Shown: positions 35,087 through 47,218 of the stretch, one piece after another | How positions within the stretch are numbered: the stretch's first letter is position 1 | How the letters are laid out: each line of letters starts with the position of its first letter | Position numbers and translations under genes: made by a program | NCBI RefSeq assembly: GCF_036320965.1 | Contig: NC_092241.1 | Span: forward strand, 4,541,668 to 4,605,667 | Reading direction: 5' to 3' | Source of the DNA: Panulirus ornatus | Lineage: Eukaryota > Arthropoda > Malacostraca > Decapoda > Palinuridae | DNA length: 64,000 nucleotides | Notes under the pieces: model-generated | The model's input: only the letters and a program-made list of their open reading frames with translations | Told to the model about the DNA's origin: nothing | Database searches by the model: none

Positions 35087-35950
35087 TGCAGGAGGGTGAA
35101 AGGCGTGCAAGGAATAGAATGAATTGGAACGATTTGGTATACCGGGGTCGACGTGCTGTCAATGGATTGAACCAGGGCATGTGAAGCGTCTGGGGTAAAC
35201 CATAGAATCGAGTGGGACCGAGTAAGTAATAACAGTGTAAGAGAGATGTGTGGTAATAAAAAGAGTGTGGTTGAGAGAGCAGAAGAGGGTGTTTTGAAAT
35301 AGTTTGGGCACATGGAGAGAATGAGTGAGGAAAGATTGACCAAGATATATGTGTCAGAGGTGGAGGGAACGAGAAGTGGGAGACCAAATTGGAGGTGGAA
35401 AGATGGAGTGAAAAAAATTTTGAGTGATCGAGGCCTGAACATGCAGGAAGGTGAAAGGCGTGCAAGGAATAGGGTGAAGTGGAACGATGTTTTATACTGG
35501 GGTCGACGTGCTGTCAATGGATTGAACCAGGGCGTGTGAACCGTCTTGGGTAAACCATGGGAAGTTCTGTGGGGCTTGGATGTGGAAAGGGAGCTATGGC
35601 TTCAGTGCATTATACATGACAGCTAGAGACTGAGTGTGAACGAATGTGGCCTTTTTTATCTTTTCCTGGCGCTACCTAACGCACATGCGTAGGGAGGGGG
35701 TTGTTATTTCATGTGTGGGGGTGGCGATAGGAAGGAATAAAGGCAGACTATGAATTATGTACATGTGTATATATGTATATATCTGTGTGTGTATATATAT
35801 ATGTATACGTTGAGATGTATAGGTATGTATATTTGCGTGTGGGAACGTGTATGTATATACATGTGTATGTGGGTGGGTTGGGCCATTCTTTCGTTTGTTT
35901 CGTTGCGCTAACGCGGGAGACAGCGACAAAGCAAAATAAGATAAATAGAT
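35085..35950 (+). mobile_element. R8b/c: duplicated RTE-L C-terminus and 3' UTR
   Basis: 35085-35206 encodes 'MQEGERRARNRMNWNDLVYR' and the start of the 3' UTR ('gcgtctggggtaaacca'). At 35207 it is spliced to an upstream part of the same ORF ('SNNSVREMCGNKKSVVERAE'). That continues through GRPNWRWKDGVKKI, a second 'NMQEGERRARNRVKWNDVLY' (35438-35500) and the long 3' UTR, ending at 35920-35950. The C-terminal block is therefore present twice in direct orientation. Confidence 0.88.
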
Positions 35951-35964
35951 AAGAATAAAGAAAA

Positions 35965-35967
<3 letters not shown>

Positions 35968-36046
<79 letters not shown>
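35968..36046 (+). repeat. (TA)n array
   Basis: Shared by the R8 tail and the N2 tail; the two 3' ends face each other across it. Confidence 0.98.
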
Positions 36047-36048
<2 letters not shown>

Positions 36049-36282
36049 CTTTCAAACCATTCGCCACTTCCCGCGTTAGAGAGGTAGCGCCAAGAACAGA
36101 GGACTTGGCCATTGAGGGAATATCCTCACCTGGCCCCCTTCTCTGTTCCTTCTTTTGGAAAATTAAAAAAATTTGAGAGGGGAGGATTTCCAGCCCCCCG
36201 CTCCCTCCCCTTTTAGTCGCCTCTACAACACGCAGGGAATACGTGGGAAGTATTCTTTCTCCCCTATCCCCAGGGATAAATA
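36047..36282 (-). mobile_element. N2: non-autonomous RTE-derived element, minus orientation
   Basis: Full-length unit like N1: 3' end at 36047 ('ttctttcaaaccattcgcca'), 5' head at 36282 ('tatccccaggga'). It is head-to-head with R9 across a 22-nt (TA)n. Confidence 0.85.
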
Positions 36283-36302
36283 TATATATATATATATATA
36301 TA

Positions 36303-39300
36303 ACTTTCTAAAAGGGGAAACAGGAGTCGCGGGGAGTACTCATACACCTCGAAGGCTCAGATTAGGGTGTCTAAATGTGTGTGGATGTAACCAAGATGAG
36401 AAAAACGGAGAGATAGGTAGTGTGTCTGAGGAAACGAACCTGGATTTTTTTCGCTCTGAGCAAAACGAAGCTCAAGGGTAAAGGGGAAGAGTGGTTTGGG
36501 AGTGTCTTGGGAGTAAAGTCAGGGGTTAGTGAGAGGACTAGAGCATAGGAAGGAGTAGCACTCCACCTGAAGCAGGTGTTGTGGGAATATGTGATAGAGT
36601 GTAAGAAAATAACGTTTAGATTGATATGGGTAAAACTGAAAGTGGATGGAGAGAGATGGGTGGTTATTGGTGCATATGCACCTGGTCATGAGAGGAAAGA
36701 TCATGAGAGACAAGTGTTTTTGGAGCAGCTGAGTAAGTGTGTTAGCAGCTTTGATGCACGAGACTGGGTTATAGTGATGGGTGATTTGAATGCAAAGGTG
36801 AGCACACTGAACACCCAATGTTCACCATTGGGTGTTCAGTGTTGTAAATGGGAATGGTGAAGAGCTTGTAGATTTGTGGGCTGAAAAAGGAATACCTGGG
36901 AATACCTGGTTTAAAAGGAGAGGTATACATAAGTATACATATGTGAGTAGGAGAGATGGCCAGAGGGCGTTCTTGGGGTATGTGTTAATTGATAGGCGTG
37001 TAAAAGAGAGACTTTTGGATGTTAATGTGCAGAAAGGGACAGCTGGAGGGATGTCTGATCACTATCTTGTGGAGGCGAAGTTTAAGATTTGTTGAGGTTT
37101 TCAGGAAAGAAGAGAGAATGTTGGGGAGAAGACAGTGGTGAAAGTGAGCTTGGAAAGGAGAATTGTGTGAGGAAGTACCAGGAGAGATTGAGTGCTGAAT
37201 GGCAAAAGGTGAGAGCAAATGACGTAAGGGGAGTAGAGGAGGAATGGGATGTATTTAGGGAAGCAGTTATGGCTTGTGCAAAAGATGCATGTGGAATGAG
37301 GAAGGCGGGAAGTGGATAGATTAGAAAGGGAGGTGAATGGTGGGATGAAGAAGTAAGATTTTTAATGAAAGAGAAGAGAGAGGCGTTTGACGATTTTTGC
37401 AGGGAAGAAATGCAAATGACTGGGAAAGATATAAAAGAAAGTGGCAGCAGGTCAAGAGAAAGGTGGAAGAGGTGAAAAAGAGCTCAAATTAGTGTTGGGG
37501 TGAGAGAGTATCATTAGATTTTAGGGAGAATAAAGAAATGTTTCGGAAGGATATAAAAAAGATCGTAAGACAAGAGAACAAAGGGGAACATCGGTGAAGG
37601 GGGATAATGCGGAGGTAATGACTAGTAGTGATGAAGAGATAAGGAGATGGAGAGAACATTTTGAAAGTTTGTTGAATGTTTTTGATGACAGAGTGGCAGA
37701 TATAGGGTGTTTTGATCGGGGTGGAGTGCGAAGTGAGAAGGTCAGGGAGAGAGGTTTTGTGAACAGAGAAGAGGAAGTGAAAGCTTTGCAGAAGATAAAA
37801 GCCGGCAAGGCGGCGGTTTTGGATGATATTGGAGTGGTTGGTAAGGATATTCAATGTATGTATGGATCATGGTGAAGTGCCTGAGGCTTGCTGGAATGCA
37901 TGCTCAGTGCCATTGTACAAAGACAAAGGGGATAAAGGTGGGATAAAGGAGGCATCAACTTCTTGAGTATTCCTGGAAAATTTTATATGACGGTATTGAT
38001 TGAGAGCGTAAAGGCATGTACAGAGCATCAGATTGGGGAAGAGCAGTGTAGTTTCAAAAGTAGTAGAGGATGTGAGGATCAGGTGTTTGCTTTGAAAAAT
38101 GTATGCGAGAAATACTTAGAAAGATAGATGGATTTGTACGTAGCATTTATGGATCTGGAGAAGGCGTATGATAGGGTGGATAGAGATGCTTTGTGGAAGG
38201 TTTTAAGAGTATATGGCGTGGAGGGTAAGTTGGTACAAGCAGTGAAAAGTTCTTACCGAAGATGTAAGGCATGTGTACGAGTAGGAAGAGAGGAAAGTGA
38301 TTGGTTCTCAGAGAATGTCGGTTTATGGCAGGGGTGTGTGATGTCTCCATGGTTGCTTAATTTGTGTATGGATGGGGTTGTTAGGGAGGTGAATGCAAGA
38401 GTTTTGTAGAGATGGATAAGTATGCAGTCTGTTGTGGATGACAGGGCATGGAGAGTGAGTCAGTTGTTGTTCGCTGATGATACAGCACTGGTGGCTTATT
38501 CGGGTAAGAAACTGCAGAGTTGGTGACTGAGTTTGGTAAAGTGTGTGAAAGAAGAAAATTGAGAGTAAATGTGAATAAGAGCAAGGTTATTAGGTTCAGT
38601 AGGGTTGGGGGACAAGTTAATTAGGAGGTACGTTTGAATGGAGAAAAACTGGAGGAAGTGTTTTAGACATCTGGGAGTGGACTTAGCAGCAGATGGAACC
38701 ATGGAAGCGGAAGTGGGTCACAGGGTGGGGGAGGGGCGAAGGTTCTGGGAGCGCTGAAGAATGTTTGGAAGGCGAGAACGTTATCTCGGGGAACAAAATG
38801 TTGTGGTTCCAATAATATCATATGGTTGCAAGGCGTGGGCTATAAATTGGGTCGTGCGCAGGAGGGTGGATGTGTTGGAAATGAGATGTTTAAGGATAAT
38901 ATGTTTGTGAGGTGGTTTGATCGAGTAAGTAATGAAAGGTTAAGAGGGATGTGTGGTAATAAAAAGAGTGTGGTTGAGAGAGCAGATGAGGGTGTATTGA
39001 AATGGCTTTGGTCACATGGAGAGAATGAGTGAGGAAAGATTGACAAAAATGATAAATGTGTCAAAATGGAGGAACGAGAAGTGGGAGACCAAATTGAAGA
39101 TGGAAGGATGGAGTGAAAAGATTTTGAGCGATCGGGGCTTGAACATGGAGGAGGGTGAAAGGCGTGCAAGGAATAGAGTGAATTGGAACAATGTAGTATA
39201 CCAGAATGGACGTGCTGTCAATGGATTGAACCAGGGCATGTGAAGCGTCTGGGGTAAACCATCCGAAGTTCTGTGGGGCCTAGATGTGGAAAGGGAGCTG

Positions 39301-39449
39301 TGGTTTCGGTGCAGTAAACATGACAGCTGGAGACTGAATGTGAACGAATGTGGCCTTTGTTGTCTTTTCTTAGCGCTACCTCGCTTGGGGGGAGGGGGAT
39401 GCCATTTCATGTGTGGCGGGGTGGCGACGGGAATGGCTGAGGGCAGCAA
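36303..39449 (+). mobile_element. R9: near full-length RTE-L LINE, many lesions
   Basis: The copy begins in the 5' UTR ('actttctaaaaggggaaaca'). Endonuclease blocks are 'LRLGCLNVCGCNQ' (36355), 'WVVIGAYAPGHERKDHERQV' (36659), 'WVIVMGDLNAKVS' (36766), 'TYVSRRDGQRAFLGYVLIDR' (D to G at the LDY motif, 36935) and 'MSDHYLVEAK' (37050). RT blocks are 'AGKAAVLDDI' (37800), 'VAFMDLEKAYDRVDRDALW' (38138), 'GLWQGCVMSPWLLNL' (38320), 'LLFADDTALVAYS' (38463) and 'YGCKAWAI' (38820). The C-terminus is 'KSVVERADEGVLKW' (38960), followed by the long 3' UTR to 39449. There are more than ten frameshifts or stops and a deletion of about 60 nt in the fingers (37840). The 3' UTR terminates early, in 'gcagcaag', at (TA)n. 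Confidence 0.93.
36804..36842. repeat. perfect 17-bp inverted repeat with 5-nt loop
   Basis: Arms 36804-36820 (ACACTGAACACCCAATG) and 36826-36842 (its exact complement), loop TTCAC. It replaces the normal endonuclease sequence between GDLNAKVS and FSVVNGNGEE. Confidence 0.97.

Positions 39450-39450
<1 letters not shown>

Positions 39451-39530
<80 letters not shown>
39451..39530 (+). repeat. (TA)n array at R9 3' end
   Basis: Perfect TA array. Confidence 0.98.
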
Positions 39531-39533
<3 letters not shown>

Positions 39534-39621
39534 GTAAGGCTATCACTATGTATATTCACAGATTGTTGTGAAGGTAATTATTGACTCAGCCACACTTCTT
39601 GCTTGCCGTTCCTGAGCAGAC

Positions 39622-40560
39622 CGGCAGGACCGCTATCGTCAGCAGACCAACATGACCACCACCGTCAGCAGACCAACATGACCATCACTGTCAGCAGACC
39701 AACATGACCACCAGTGTCAGCAGACCAATATGACCACCACGGCCAGCGTACCAATATGACCATCACTGTCAGCAGACCAACATGACCGCCACCGTCAGCA
39801 GACCAACATGACCACCACGGTCAGCAGACCAATATGACTACCACCGTCAGCAGACCAATATGACCACCACCATCAGCAGGCTAACATGACCACCACCGTC
39901 AGCAGACCAGCAGGGTAGCCATCCTTAGCACTCTAAAAGAGTAACCACCGCCAGCTGATCAGCAGCATTGCCATCGTCAGCAGACTATCAGGAAGGTCAC
40001 CGTCAGCAAACCAACAGGACCACCATCGTCAGAAGTCCAGCAGAACTTCCACCGTCAGCAGCCCAACAGGACCACCACCGTCAGGAGACCAGAGCGACAC
40101 TACCATCAGCATACCAGCATGACGGCCACCGTCAGCAGACCAACAGAAAGGGCCATCGTCAGCAGCCCGACAGAACGAGCCACCGTCAGCAACCCAACAG
40201 AACGGGCCACCGTCAGCAGCGCCACCATCGTCAGCAGACCAGGAGGACGGGCCACTGTCAGCAATCCAGAGGGACGGGCCACCGTCAGCGGCGCCACCAT
40301 CGTCAGCAGACCAGGAGGACGGGCCACTGTCAGCAGTGCCACCACCGTCAGCAGACCAGCGGGACGGGTCACGTCAGCAGCGCCACCTTCGTCAGCAGAC
40401 CAGCAAGACGGGCCACTGTCAGCAGTCCAGCGGGACGGGCCACCGTCAGCAGCGCCACCATCGTCAGCAGTCCAGCGGGACGGGCCACGTCAGCAGCGCC
40501 ACCACCGTCAGCAGTCCAGCGGGACGGGCCACGTCAGCAGCGCCACTATCGTCAACATGG
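39622..40560 (+). repeat. 26-27-bp minisatellite, about 35 units
   Basis: The left half is homogeneous 26-bp units ('gaccaccaccgtcagcagac' plus 'caacat', 39627-39915). The right half (39960-40560) is GC-rich variants ('gggccaccgtcagcagtcca' plus 'gcgggac') mixed with an 18-bp sub-unit 'gccaccatcgtcagcagc'. The constant core is 'gtcagcag'. Open frames up to 220 codons (39968-40630; Arg/Gln/His/Thr rich) follow from repeat composition and are not called as a gene. Confidence 0.93.
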
Positions 40561-41215
40561 CCAACACAGGTGGGCCGGACGTGACGTCAGAGGCGGGAGG
40601 CCCACACTCCCTCGTGCATCCTGGATGTAAAAGTCTGGTGCAGACGTTCGTGCAGACCACATAACCTGGATTTCCCAGGATTCCCGTCATCAAGACATAC
40701 ACGCCACAGTATGGCCAGCGTCCCGAAGCAAGCCTACGGTAAGAGGGAGAGGTTCCGTGCACAGCCACAGAGGGAGTGAGACGCCCTGGTGTGGGTTGAA
40801 GCGGTGTGGCCTCCCTACCAGGTCTCCCGGGGGATGTGGGGTGGTGGGTTATTGCCGGGGGAGGAGGGTGTGTTGGCCTAGAAACCCCCCCACCAACCAG
40901 AGACCCTCCACCCCAACCACCCAGAGACCCTCCACCCCAACACCCATCCCACTCATCACCCCGCGCTCTCATGATGCCAATTAGTATTTCATTTACTTTT
41001 CCTTTGAATTCCTCTGGATTGATACGTCCACTTTGGCTGGCTTGTCGTGAATGCTGACATTATCGTCTCCGTTATAAACCATCGATGCCTTGGTTATTAT
41101 TACCTCCATCCCCCGTTGAATACGTCAGTCAGGTCAAGTGAGGTCAAATATGGCATTATCATTTACAGGTCCATGCCTGACTGAGATATGTAGTCCACCA
41201 GATCAATGCACCTTG
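40561..41215. other. no recognisable gene; short C-rich duplication
   Basis: Near 40905-40950 'agagaccctccaccccaac' occurs twice. Nothing else is identifiable. Confidence 0.4.
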
Positions 41216-41328
<113 letters not shown>

Positions 41329-41499
41329 CCCTGGGGATAGGGGAGAAAGAATACTTCCCACGCATTCCTCACGTGTCGTAGAAGGCGACTAAATGGGACG
41401 GGAGCGGGGGGCTGCAAACCCTCCCCTCCTTGTATTTTAACTTTCTAAAAGGGGAAACAGAAGGAGTCACGCGGGGAGTGTTCATCCTCCTCGAAGGCT

Positions 41500-42250
41500 C
41501 ATACAGGGGTGTCTAAATGTGTGTGGATGTAACCAAGAGGAGAAAAAAGGAGAGATAGGTAGTATGTTTGAGGAAAGGAGCCTGGATGTTTTGGCTCCGA
41601 GTGAAACGAAGCTCAAGGGTAAAGGGGAAGAGTGGTTTGGGAGTGTCTTCGGAGCAAAGTTAGGGGTTAGTGAGAGGACGAGAGCAAGGGAAGGAGTAGC
41701 ACTACTCCTGAAACAGGAGTGGTAGGAGTATGTGATAGAGTGTAAGAAACTAAACTTTTGATTGATATGGGTAAAACTGAAAGGAAATGGAGAGAGATGG
41801 GTGATTATTGGTGCATATGCACCTGGGCATGAGAAGAAAGATCATGAGAGGCAAGTGTTTTGGAAGCTGCTGAATGAGTGTGTTAGCAGCTTTGATGCAC
41901 GAGACCGGGTTATAGTGATGGGTGATTTGAATGCAAAGGTGAGTAATTTGGCAGTTTAGGGAATAATTGGTGTACATGGGGTGTTCAGTGTTGTAAATGG
42001 AAATGGTGAAGAGCTTATAGATTTATGTGCTGAAAAAGGACTGGTGATTGGGAATATCTGGTTTAAAAAGAGAGATATACATAAGTATACGTATGTAAGT
42101 AGGAGAGATGGCCAGAGAGCGGTACTGGATTACGTGTTAATTGATAGACGCGCGAAAGAGAGACTTTTGGATGTTAATGTGCTGAAGGTGCAACTGGAGG
42201 GATATCTGATCATTATCTTATGGAGGCGAAGGTGAAGATTTGTAGAGGTT
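41500..42250 (+). pseudogene. R10 APE-type endonuclease domain (broken)
   Basis: Motifs in order: 'CLNVCGCNQEEKKGEIG' (Asn motif; the C-L-N codons begin at 41509), 'LAPSETKLKGKGEEWFG' (Glu motif, 41600), 'ARAREGVALLL'-like block (41680), 'WVIIGAYAPGHEKKDHERQV' (Tyr motif, 41800), 'RVIVMGDLNAKVSNLAV' (DxN motif, 41905, then TAG), 'GVFSVVNGNGEELIDLCAEKG' split over 41981-42040, 'TYVSRRDGQRAVLDYVLIDR' (42085), and the SDH block, frameshifted to 'YLIIIL' at 42200. All APE catalytic motifs are still recognisable, but stops at 41722, 41757 and 41957 break it. Confidence 0.88.
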
Positions 42251-42513
42251 TTCAGAAAATAAGAGAGAATCTTGGGGTGAAGAGAGGTGGGCCGATTAGA
42301 AAGGGTAGTGAGTGGTGGGATGAAGAAGTAAGATTATTAGTGAAAGAGAAGAGAGAGGCATTTGGACGATTTTTGCAGGGAAATAATGCAAATGACTGGG
42401 AGATGTATAAAAGAAAGAGACAGGAGATCAAGAGAAAGGTGCAAAAGGTGAAAAAGAGGGCAATTGACAGTTGATGTGAGAGAGTATCATTAAATTTTAG
42501 GGAGAATAAAAAG

Positions 42514-44290
42514 ATGTTTTGGAAGGAGGTAAGTAAAGTGCGTAAGACAAAGGAACAAATGGGAACTTCAGTGAAGGGGGCTAATGGGGAGGTGATAACA
42601 AGTAGTGGTGATGTGAGAAGGAGATGGAGTGGGTATTTTGAAGGTTTGTTGAATATGTTTGATGATAGAGAGGCAGATATGGGGTATTTTGGTCGAGGTG
42701 GTATGCAAAGTGAGAGGGCTAGGGTAAATGAATTGGTAAACAGAGAAGAGGTAGTAAAAGCTGTGCGGAAGATGAAAGCCGGCAAGGCGGCGGGTTTGGA
42801 TGATATTGCAGTGGAATTTATCAAAAAAGGGGGTGGGGTGACTCTCTTGTTGACTGGTTGGTAAGGTTATCTAATGTATGTATGACTCATGGTGATGTGC
42901 CTGAGGATTGGCGGAATGCTTGCATAGTGCCATTGTACAAAGACAAAGGGGATAAAAGTAAGTGCTCAAATTACAAAGGTATAAGTTTGTTAAGTATTCC
43001 TGGGAAATTATATGGGAGGGTATTGATTGAGAGGGTGAAGGCATATACAGAGCATCAGATTGGGGAAGAGCAGTGTGGTTTCAGAAGTGGTAGAGGATGT
43101 GTGGATCAGATGTTACCTTTGAAAATGTATGTGAGAAATACTTAAAAAAACAGATGGATTTGTATGTAGCATTTATGGATCTGGAGAAGGCATATGATAG
43201 AGTGGATAGAGATGCTTTGTGGAAGGTACCAAGAGTATATAGTGTTGTAGGTAAGTTGCTAGAAGCACTGAAAAGTTTTTATCGAGGATGTAATGCATGT
43301 GTACGAGTAGGAAGAGAGGAAAGTGATTGCCTCTCAGTGAATGTCGGTTTGCGGCTGGAGTGCGTGATGTCTACACAGCTGTTTAATTTGTTTATGGATG
43401 GGGTTGTTAGGGAGGTGAATGCATGAGTTTTGGAGAGAGGGGCAAGTATGCAGTCTGTTGTGGATGATAGGCTTGGGAAGTGAGTCAGTTGTTGTTCACT
43501 AATGATACAACGCTGGTAGCTGATTCGTGTGAGAAACTGCAGAAGTTGGTGGATGAGTTTGGTAAAGTGTGTGAAAGAAAGTTGGGAGTAAATGTGAACA
43601 AGAGCAAGGTTATTAGGTCCAGTAGGGTTGAGGGACAAGTTGATTGGGATGTAAGTTTAAATGGAGAAAAACTGGAGGAAGTGAATAGTTTTAGATATCT
43701 GGGAGCGGATTTAGCAGCGGATGGAACCATGGAAGCGAAAGTAAGTCACATGGTGGGGGAGGGGGCGATGGTTCTGGGAGCGTTGAAAAATGTGTTGAAG
43801 GCGAGAACGTTATCTCGGAGAGCAAAAATGGATATGTTTGAAGGAATAGTGGTCCCAACAATGTTAAATGGTTGCGAGGCGTGGGCTATAGATAGGGTTG
43901 TGCGGAGGAGGGCGGATGTGTTGGGAATGAAATGTTTGAGGACAATATGTAGTGTAAGGTAGTTTGATCGAGTAAGTAATGAAAGGGTAAGAGAGATGTT
44001 TGGTAGTAAAAAGAGTGTGGTTGAGAGAACAGAAGGGGGTGTATTGAAATGGTTTGGTCACATGGAGATAATGAGTGAGAAAAGATTGACATAGAGGATA
44101 TATGTGTCAGAGATGGAAAGGGACGAGAAGTGGGAGACCAAATTGGAGGTGGAGGGATGAAGTGAAAAAGATTTTGAACTATCGGGGCCAGAATATACAG
44201 GAGGGTGAAAGGCTTGCAAGAAATAGTGTGAATTGGAACAATGTGGTATGCCGGGGTCGACGTGCTGTCAGTGGATTGAACCAGGGCATG
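42514..44290 (+). pseudogene. R10 reverse transcriptase domain (broken)
   Basis: '[20 protein letters not shown]' (42514), '[19 protein letters not shown]' (42775), frameshift at about 42840, 'CIVPLYKDKGDKSKCSNYKG' (42920), '[16 protein letters not shown]' (43066), frameshift, 'VAFMDLEKAYDRVDRDALW' (motif A, 43167), 'GLRLECVMSTQLFNLF' (motif B, Gln-Gly replaced by Leu-Glu, 43350), 'LLFTNDTTLVADS' (motif C; FADD changed to FTND, 43488) and 'RYLGADLAADGTM' (43690). Loss of catalytic Asp and QG confirms inactivity. Confidence 0.9.
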
Positions 44291-44504
44291 TGAAGCATTT
44301 GGGGTAAACCATGAAAAGTTTTGTGGGGCCTGGATGTGGAAAGGGAGCTGTGGTTTCGGTGCATTACACACGACAGCTAGAGACTGAGTGTCCTTTCCTA
44401 ACGCTACTTCGCTCGTTTGCAGGGGAAGTGGGGTGCCATTTCATGTGTGGCTGGGTGACGACGAGAATGGATAAAGGCATTAAGTATGGATATGTACATG
44501 TGTA

Positions 44505-44505
<1 letters not shown>

Positions 44506-44543
<38 letters not shown>
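44506..44543 (+). repeat. (TG)n microsatellite inside R10 3' UTR
   Basis: Expanded TG run at the place where other RTE-L copies have 'gtgtgtgtatatatatgta'. Confidence 0.9.
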
Positions 44544-44544
<1 letters not shown>

Positions 44545-44699
44545 GAAATGTATAGGTATGTGTATGTGCGTGTGTGGGCGTTTATGTATATACATGTGTA
44601 TGTGAGTGGATTGGGCTATTTCATTCGTCTGTTTCTTTGCGCTACCTCGCTGGAGCGGGAGACAGCGACTAGATATAATAAAACATAGAATAAGATATC

Positions 44700-44935
44700 T
44701 GTGTTACCAGACTCCGCCTACAAGAGGTTACACCGCAAGAGAAAAAGTCACCTTAGGCCGGAACTGTATCTTTGAGAGGAAAGTCTCGTCATAGAACTTC
44801 TCACTCCACGGAAGTCAACATTACTCTGCTACTGGAAGTAGTGCAACCTTGGGCTGCAGGAGCCATTGAAGAGATGTCCTTGGCGACACCAGGGCTCCTC
44901 TGTTGAAATTGGTCCTGGGGTAGACATAAATGTAT
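44700..44935 (+). repeat. family K copy, plus orientation (reference copy)
   Basis: 'gttaccagactccgcc' ... 'gaggttacaccgcaagagaa', 'aaaagtcacctt', 'actctgctactggaagtagt', 'cttgggctgcaggagcc', 'cgacaccagggctcc'. The left boundary abuts the R10 tail. Confidence 0.65.
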
Positions 44936-45257
44936 ATGTATACCGAGAGTGTGAGAAATTCAAATAGAAAAGAAAATGTAATTTCTCAACCATCATGGGG
45001 ATGTTAGCAGGTCAGGACTGTAAACAGGACCTGGGAGGCGGGTGTGTGTGTGTGTGTGTTGGAGATCGATCAACATTTGAGGTTCTCTGATAAATATCAT
45101 AGTGGGTTGCGCTCACTGGGCCGCGTCCCACCACCAGTTGTTATGCCAACGAGATACTCCGCTGTGGCTCCCGCCAGATGGCGTGTGATGACTGTGTCAC
45201 GGGGAGAGAGAGGAAGAGGGAGCTTTACTCTGATGTTGCACCGTCTCTTAACATGAA

Positions 45258-45370
<113 letters not shown>

Positions 45371-45424
45371 ATGTCTTTACTCATATTTGTGTGTATTTCG
45401 TATTCATTTGTCTGTCTGTAATTA

Positions 45425-45530
45425 CCTCTAGACCGTTTCTGAAATGACCCATTTTCTAGAAGCCTCCCCCACGGCAGCTTCAATGCTGCGCTCTGATCAG
45501 TAGCAGGGACAGGATGGACTCCACTTGATG
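45425..45530 (-). repeat. family K fragment, minus orientation
   Basis: The plus strand reads 'agcttcaatgctgcgctctg', 'cagtagcaggga' and 'ggatggactcca', colinear with the K copies at 10400 and 63690. Confidence 0.5.
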
Positions 45531-46185
45531 AGATACTCGGTTATGTCAGCTGTCGACGATACGTCCTCGCCAAAGTGACGTGGCTCGCTGTGTGTATGTT
45601 ATGTATATATCTATGTATATGATGTACATCTCAGCCCAGCCCATTAGCGGTAGATAAGGAAACTGAGCGTCACCAGTTTTTATCGGGTCGTGTTACGCTG
45701 GAGGCAGGACGAGGCCTGACAGTGGAGACCATCTTGAACGTTATACATTTTTCATGAAGGTTATACACACGCCACACTATTCACGACGGGTTGAGCGCTA
45801 CATTGTTCGCTTATCACCAAACTTGAGTTTCTAAACAGAACAGTGCAAGACGCTCCAGCTATCACATGGCCCGTGACGTGAAAGATGAGCTAATTTTTCA
45901 AAGCTCGTCCCACCTTTTAAGTGTCCTGACTAACCATGACATGTCACAGACAGCGTCTTGTGTTCTCTACACCAACACTTCGTTTCTGCGCCCTACCACA
46001 GGCTGCCTTGGAGTCAGTTCCTCAGAGACTCGAGCAGGTCTCCACCTTGAACTGTCGTTCCGTCTCCAGCTTCCTTGGCAGAGTAATCTACTGTCCTCCT
46101 CCTGGGTGAAATAGACTTTATTATTGATAAAGAAAGATTTTCTTTATATCCTTCGATCACGACTACAACCAGTTACGTGTGTGTG

Positions 46186-46190
<5 letters not shown>
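45531..46190. other. no recognisable feature
   Basis: Anonymous sequence with no supported frames. Confidence 0.35.

Positions 46191-46239
<49 letters not shown>
46191..46239 (+). repeat. (TG)n microsatellite at family K 5' edge
   Basis: TG array directly followed by 'ttaccggactctgcc'. Confidence 0.95.
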
Positions 46240-46241
<2 letters not shown>

Positions 46242-46450
46242 CGGACTCTGCCTTCCTGTAGTTAAAGCGCGAGGGAAAAGTCACCTCCGGCGAGGCTGTA
46301 TCGTCGTCTGTCCACGGAAGGGAGGAGACAGTCTCATCGAATGACTTGTCACTGCGAAGTAGTTCATCAATACTCTGCTACTGGAAGTAGCGTGGCAATG
46401 GAGCTGCAGGAGCTCTTAAGAAAGGAGATCCAGGATTACACTAAGACCCT
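46238..46450 (+). repeat. family K copy, plus orientation
   Basis: Shares 'ttaccggactctgcc', 'aaaagtcacct', 'actctgctactggaagtag' and 'gagctgcaggagct' with 44700-44935. Confidence 0.65.
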
Positions 46451-46451
46451 G

Positions 46452-46532
46452 GGTAGGTTGGGCCATTCTTTCGTCTGTTTCCTTGCGCTACCTCGCTAAC
46501 GCGGGAGACAGCGACAAAGCAAAATAATGATA
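46452..46532 (+). mobile_element. R11: RTE 3' terminal 80 nt only
   Basis: 'gttgggccattctttcgtct' ... 'cgctaacgcgggagacagcg' then (TA)n. This extremely 5'-truncated insertion shows that the terminus alone is enough to be recognised as a copy. Confidence 0.9.
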
Positions 46533-46533
46533 A

Positions 46534-46622
<89 letters not shown>
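46533..46622 (+). repeat. (TA)n array
   Basis: Tail of R11, abutting R12. Confidence 0.97.
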
Positions 46623-46625
<3 letters not shown>

Positions 46626-47120
46626 CTCTCTCTCGCCTACTTTTTACACAGAGATCCTCTTGTCAGTCTTTCTTCACTCATCCTCTCTATATGTCTGAAC
46701 ACTTTCAGCACATCCTGGTCAGCAATGTCAGTCAGGTTGAGCCGCCTACCCGACCTTACACTATCATTCATTACCTGATCGATCCACCTCACACCACATA
46801 TTGCCCTCAAGCACTTCATTTCCAACATGTCCTCCCTCTTCATTTGCATTCGAGACCCAAGACTCACATCCATAGGCCACAGATGAGGACGGTTGGACCC
46901 TGCAAACATACATTCCCTTGTCCTAGAGGACGATGACCTTTTCCCCAGCAGGCTCCTCCACCCGGCCGGAACCTTCACCCAGTCTCCCGTCCTGTGTGAC
47001 GCACCTCATCCCTCATGGCTCCACCCATGTAAAAAGCCCCACCGCTTTAGTCACTTTTCAGGTCACCCCAGATGTAGCCCTAATACTTTCCCATAACGCA
47101 TCTCCGTTGATTTTATCATG

Positions 47121-47218
<98 letters not shown>

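Noticed and set aside
39968..40664. A 220-codon Arg/Gln/His-rich frame and a 181-codon overlapping frame
   Set aside because: Both arise from the GC-rich minisatellite, overlap each other in different frames and have no independent start or domain.
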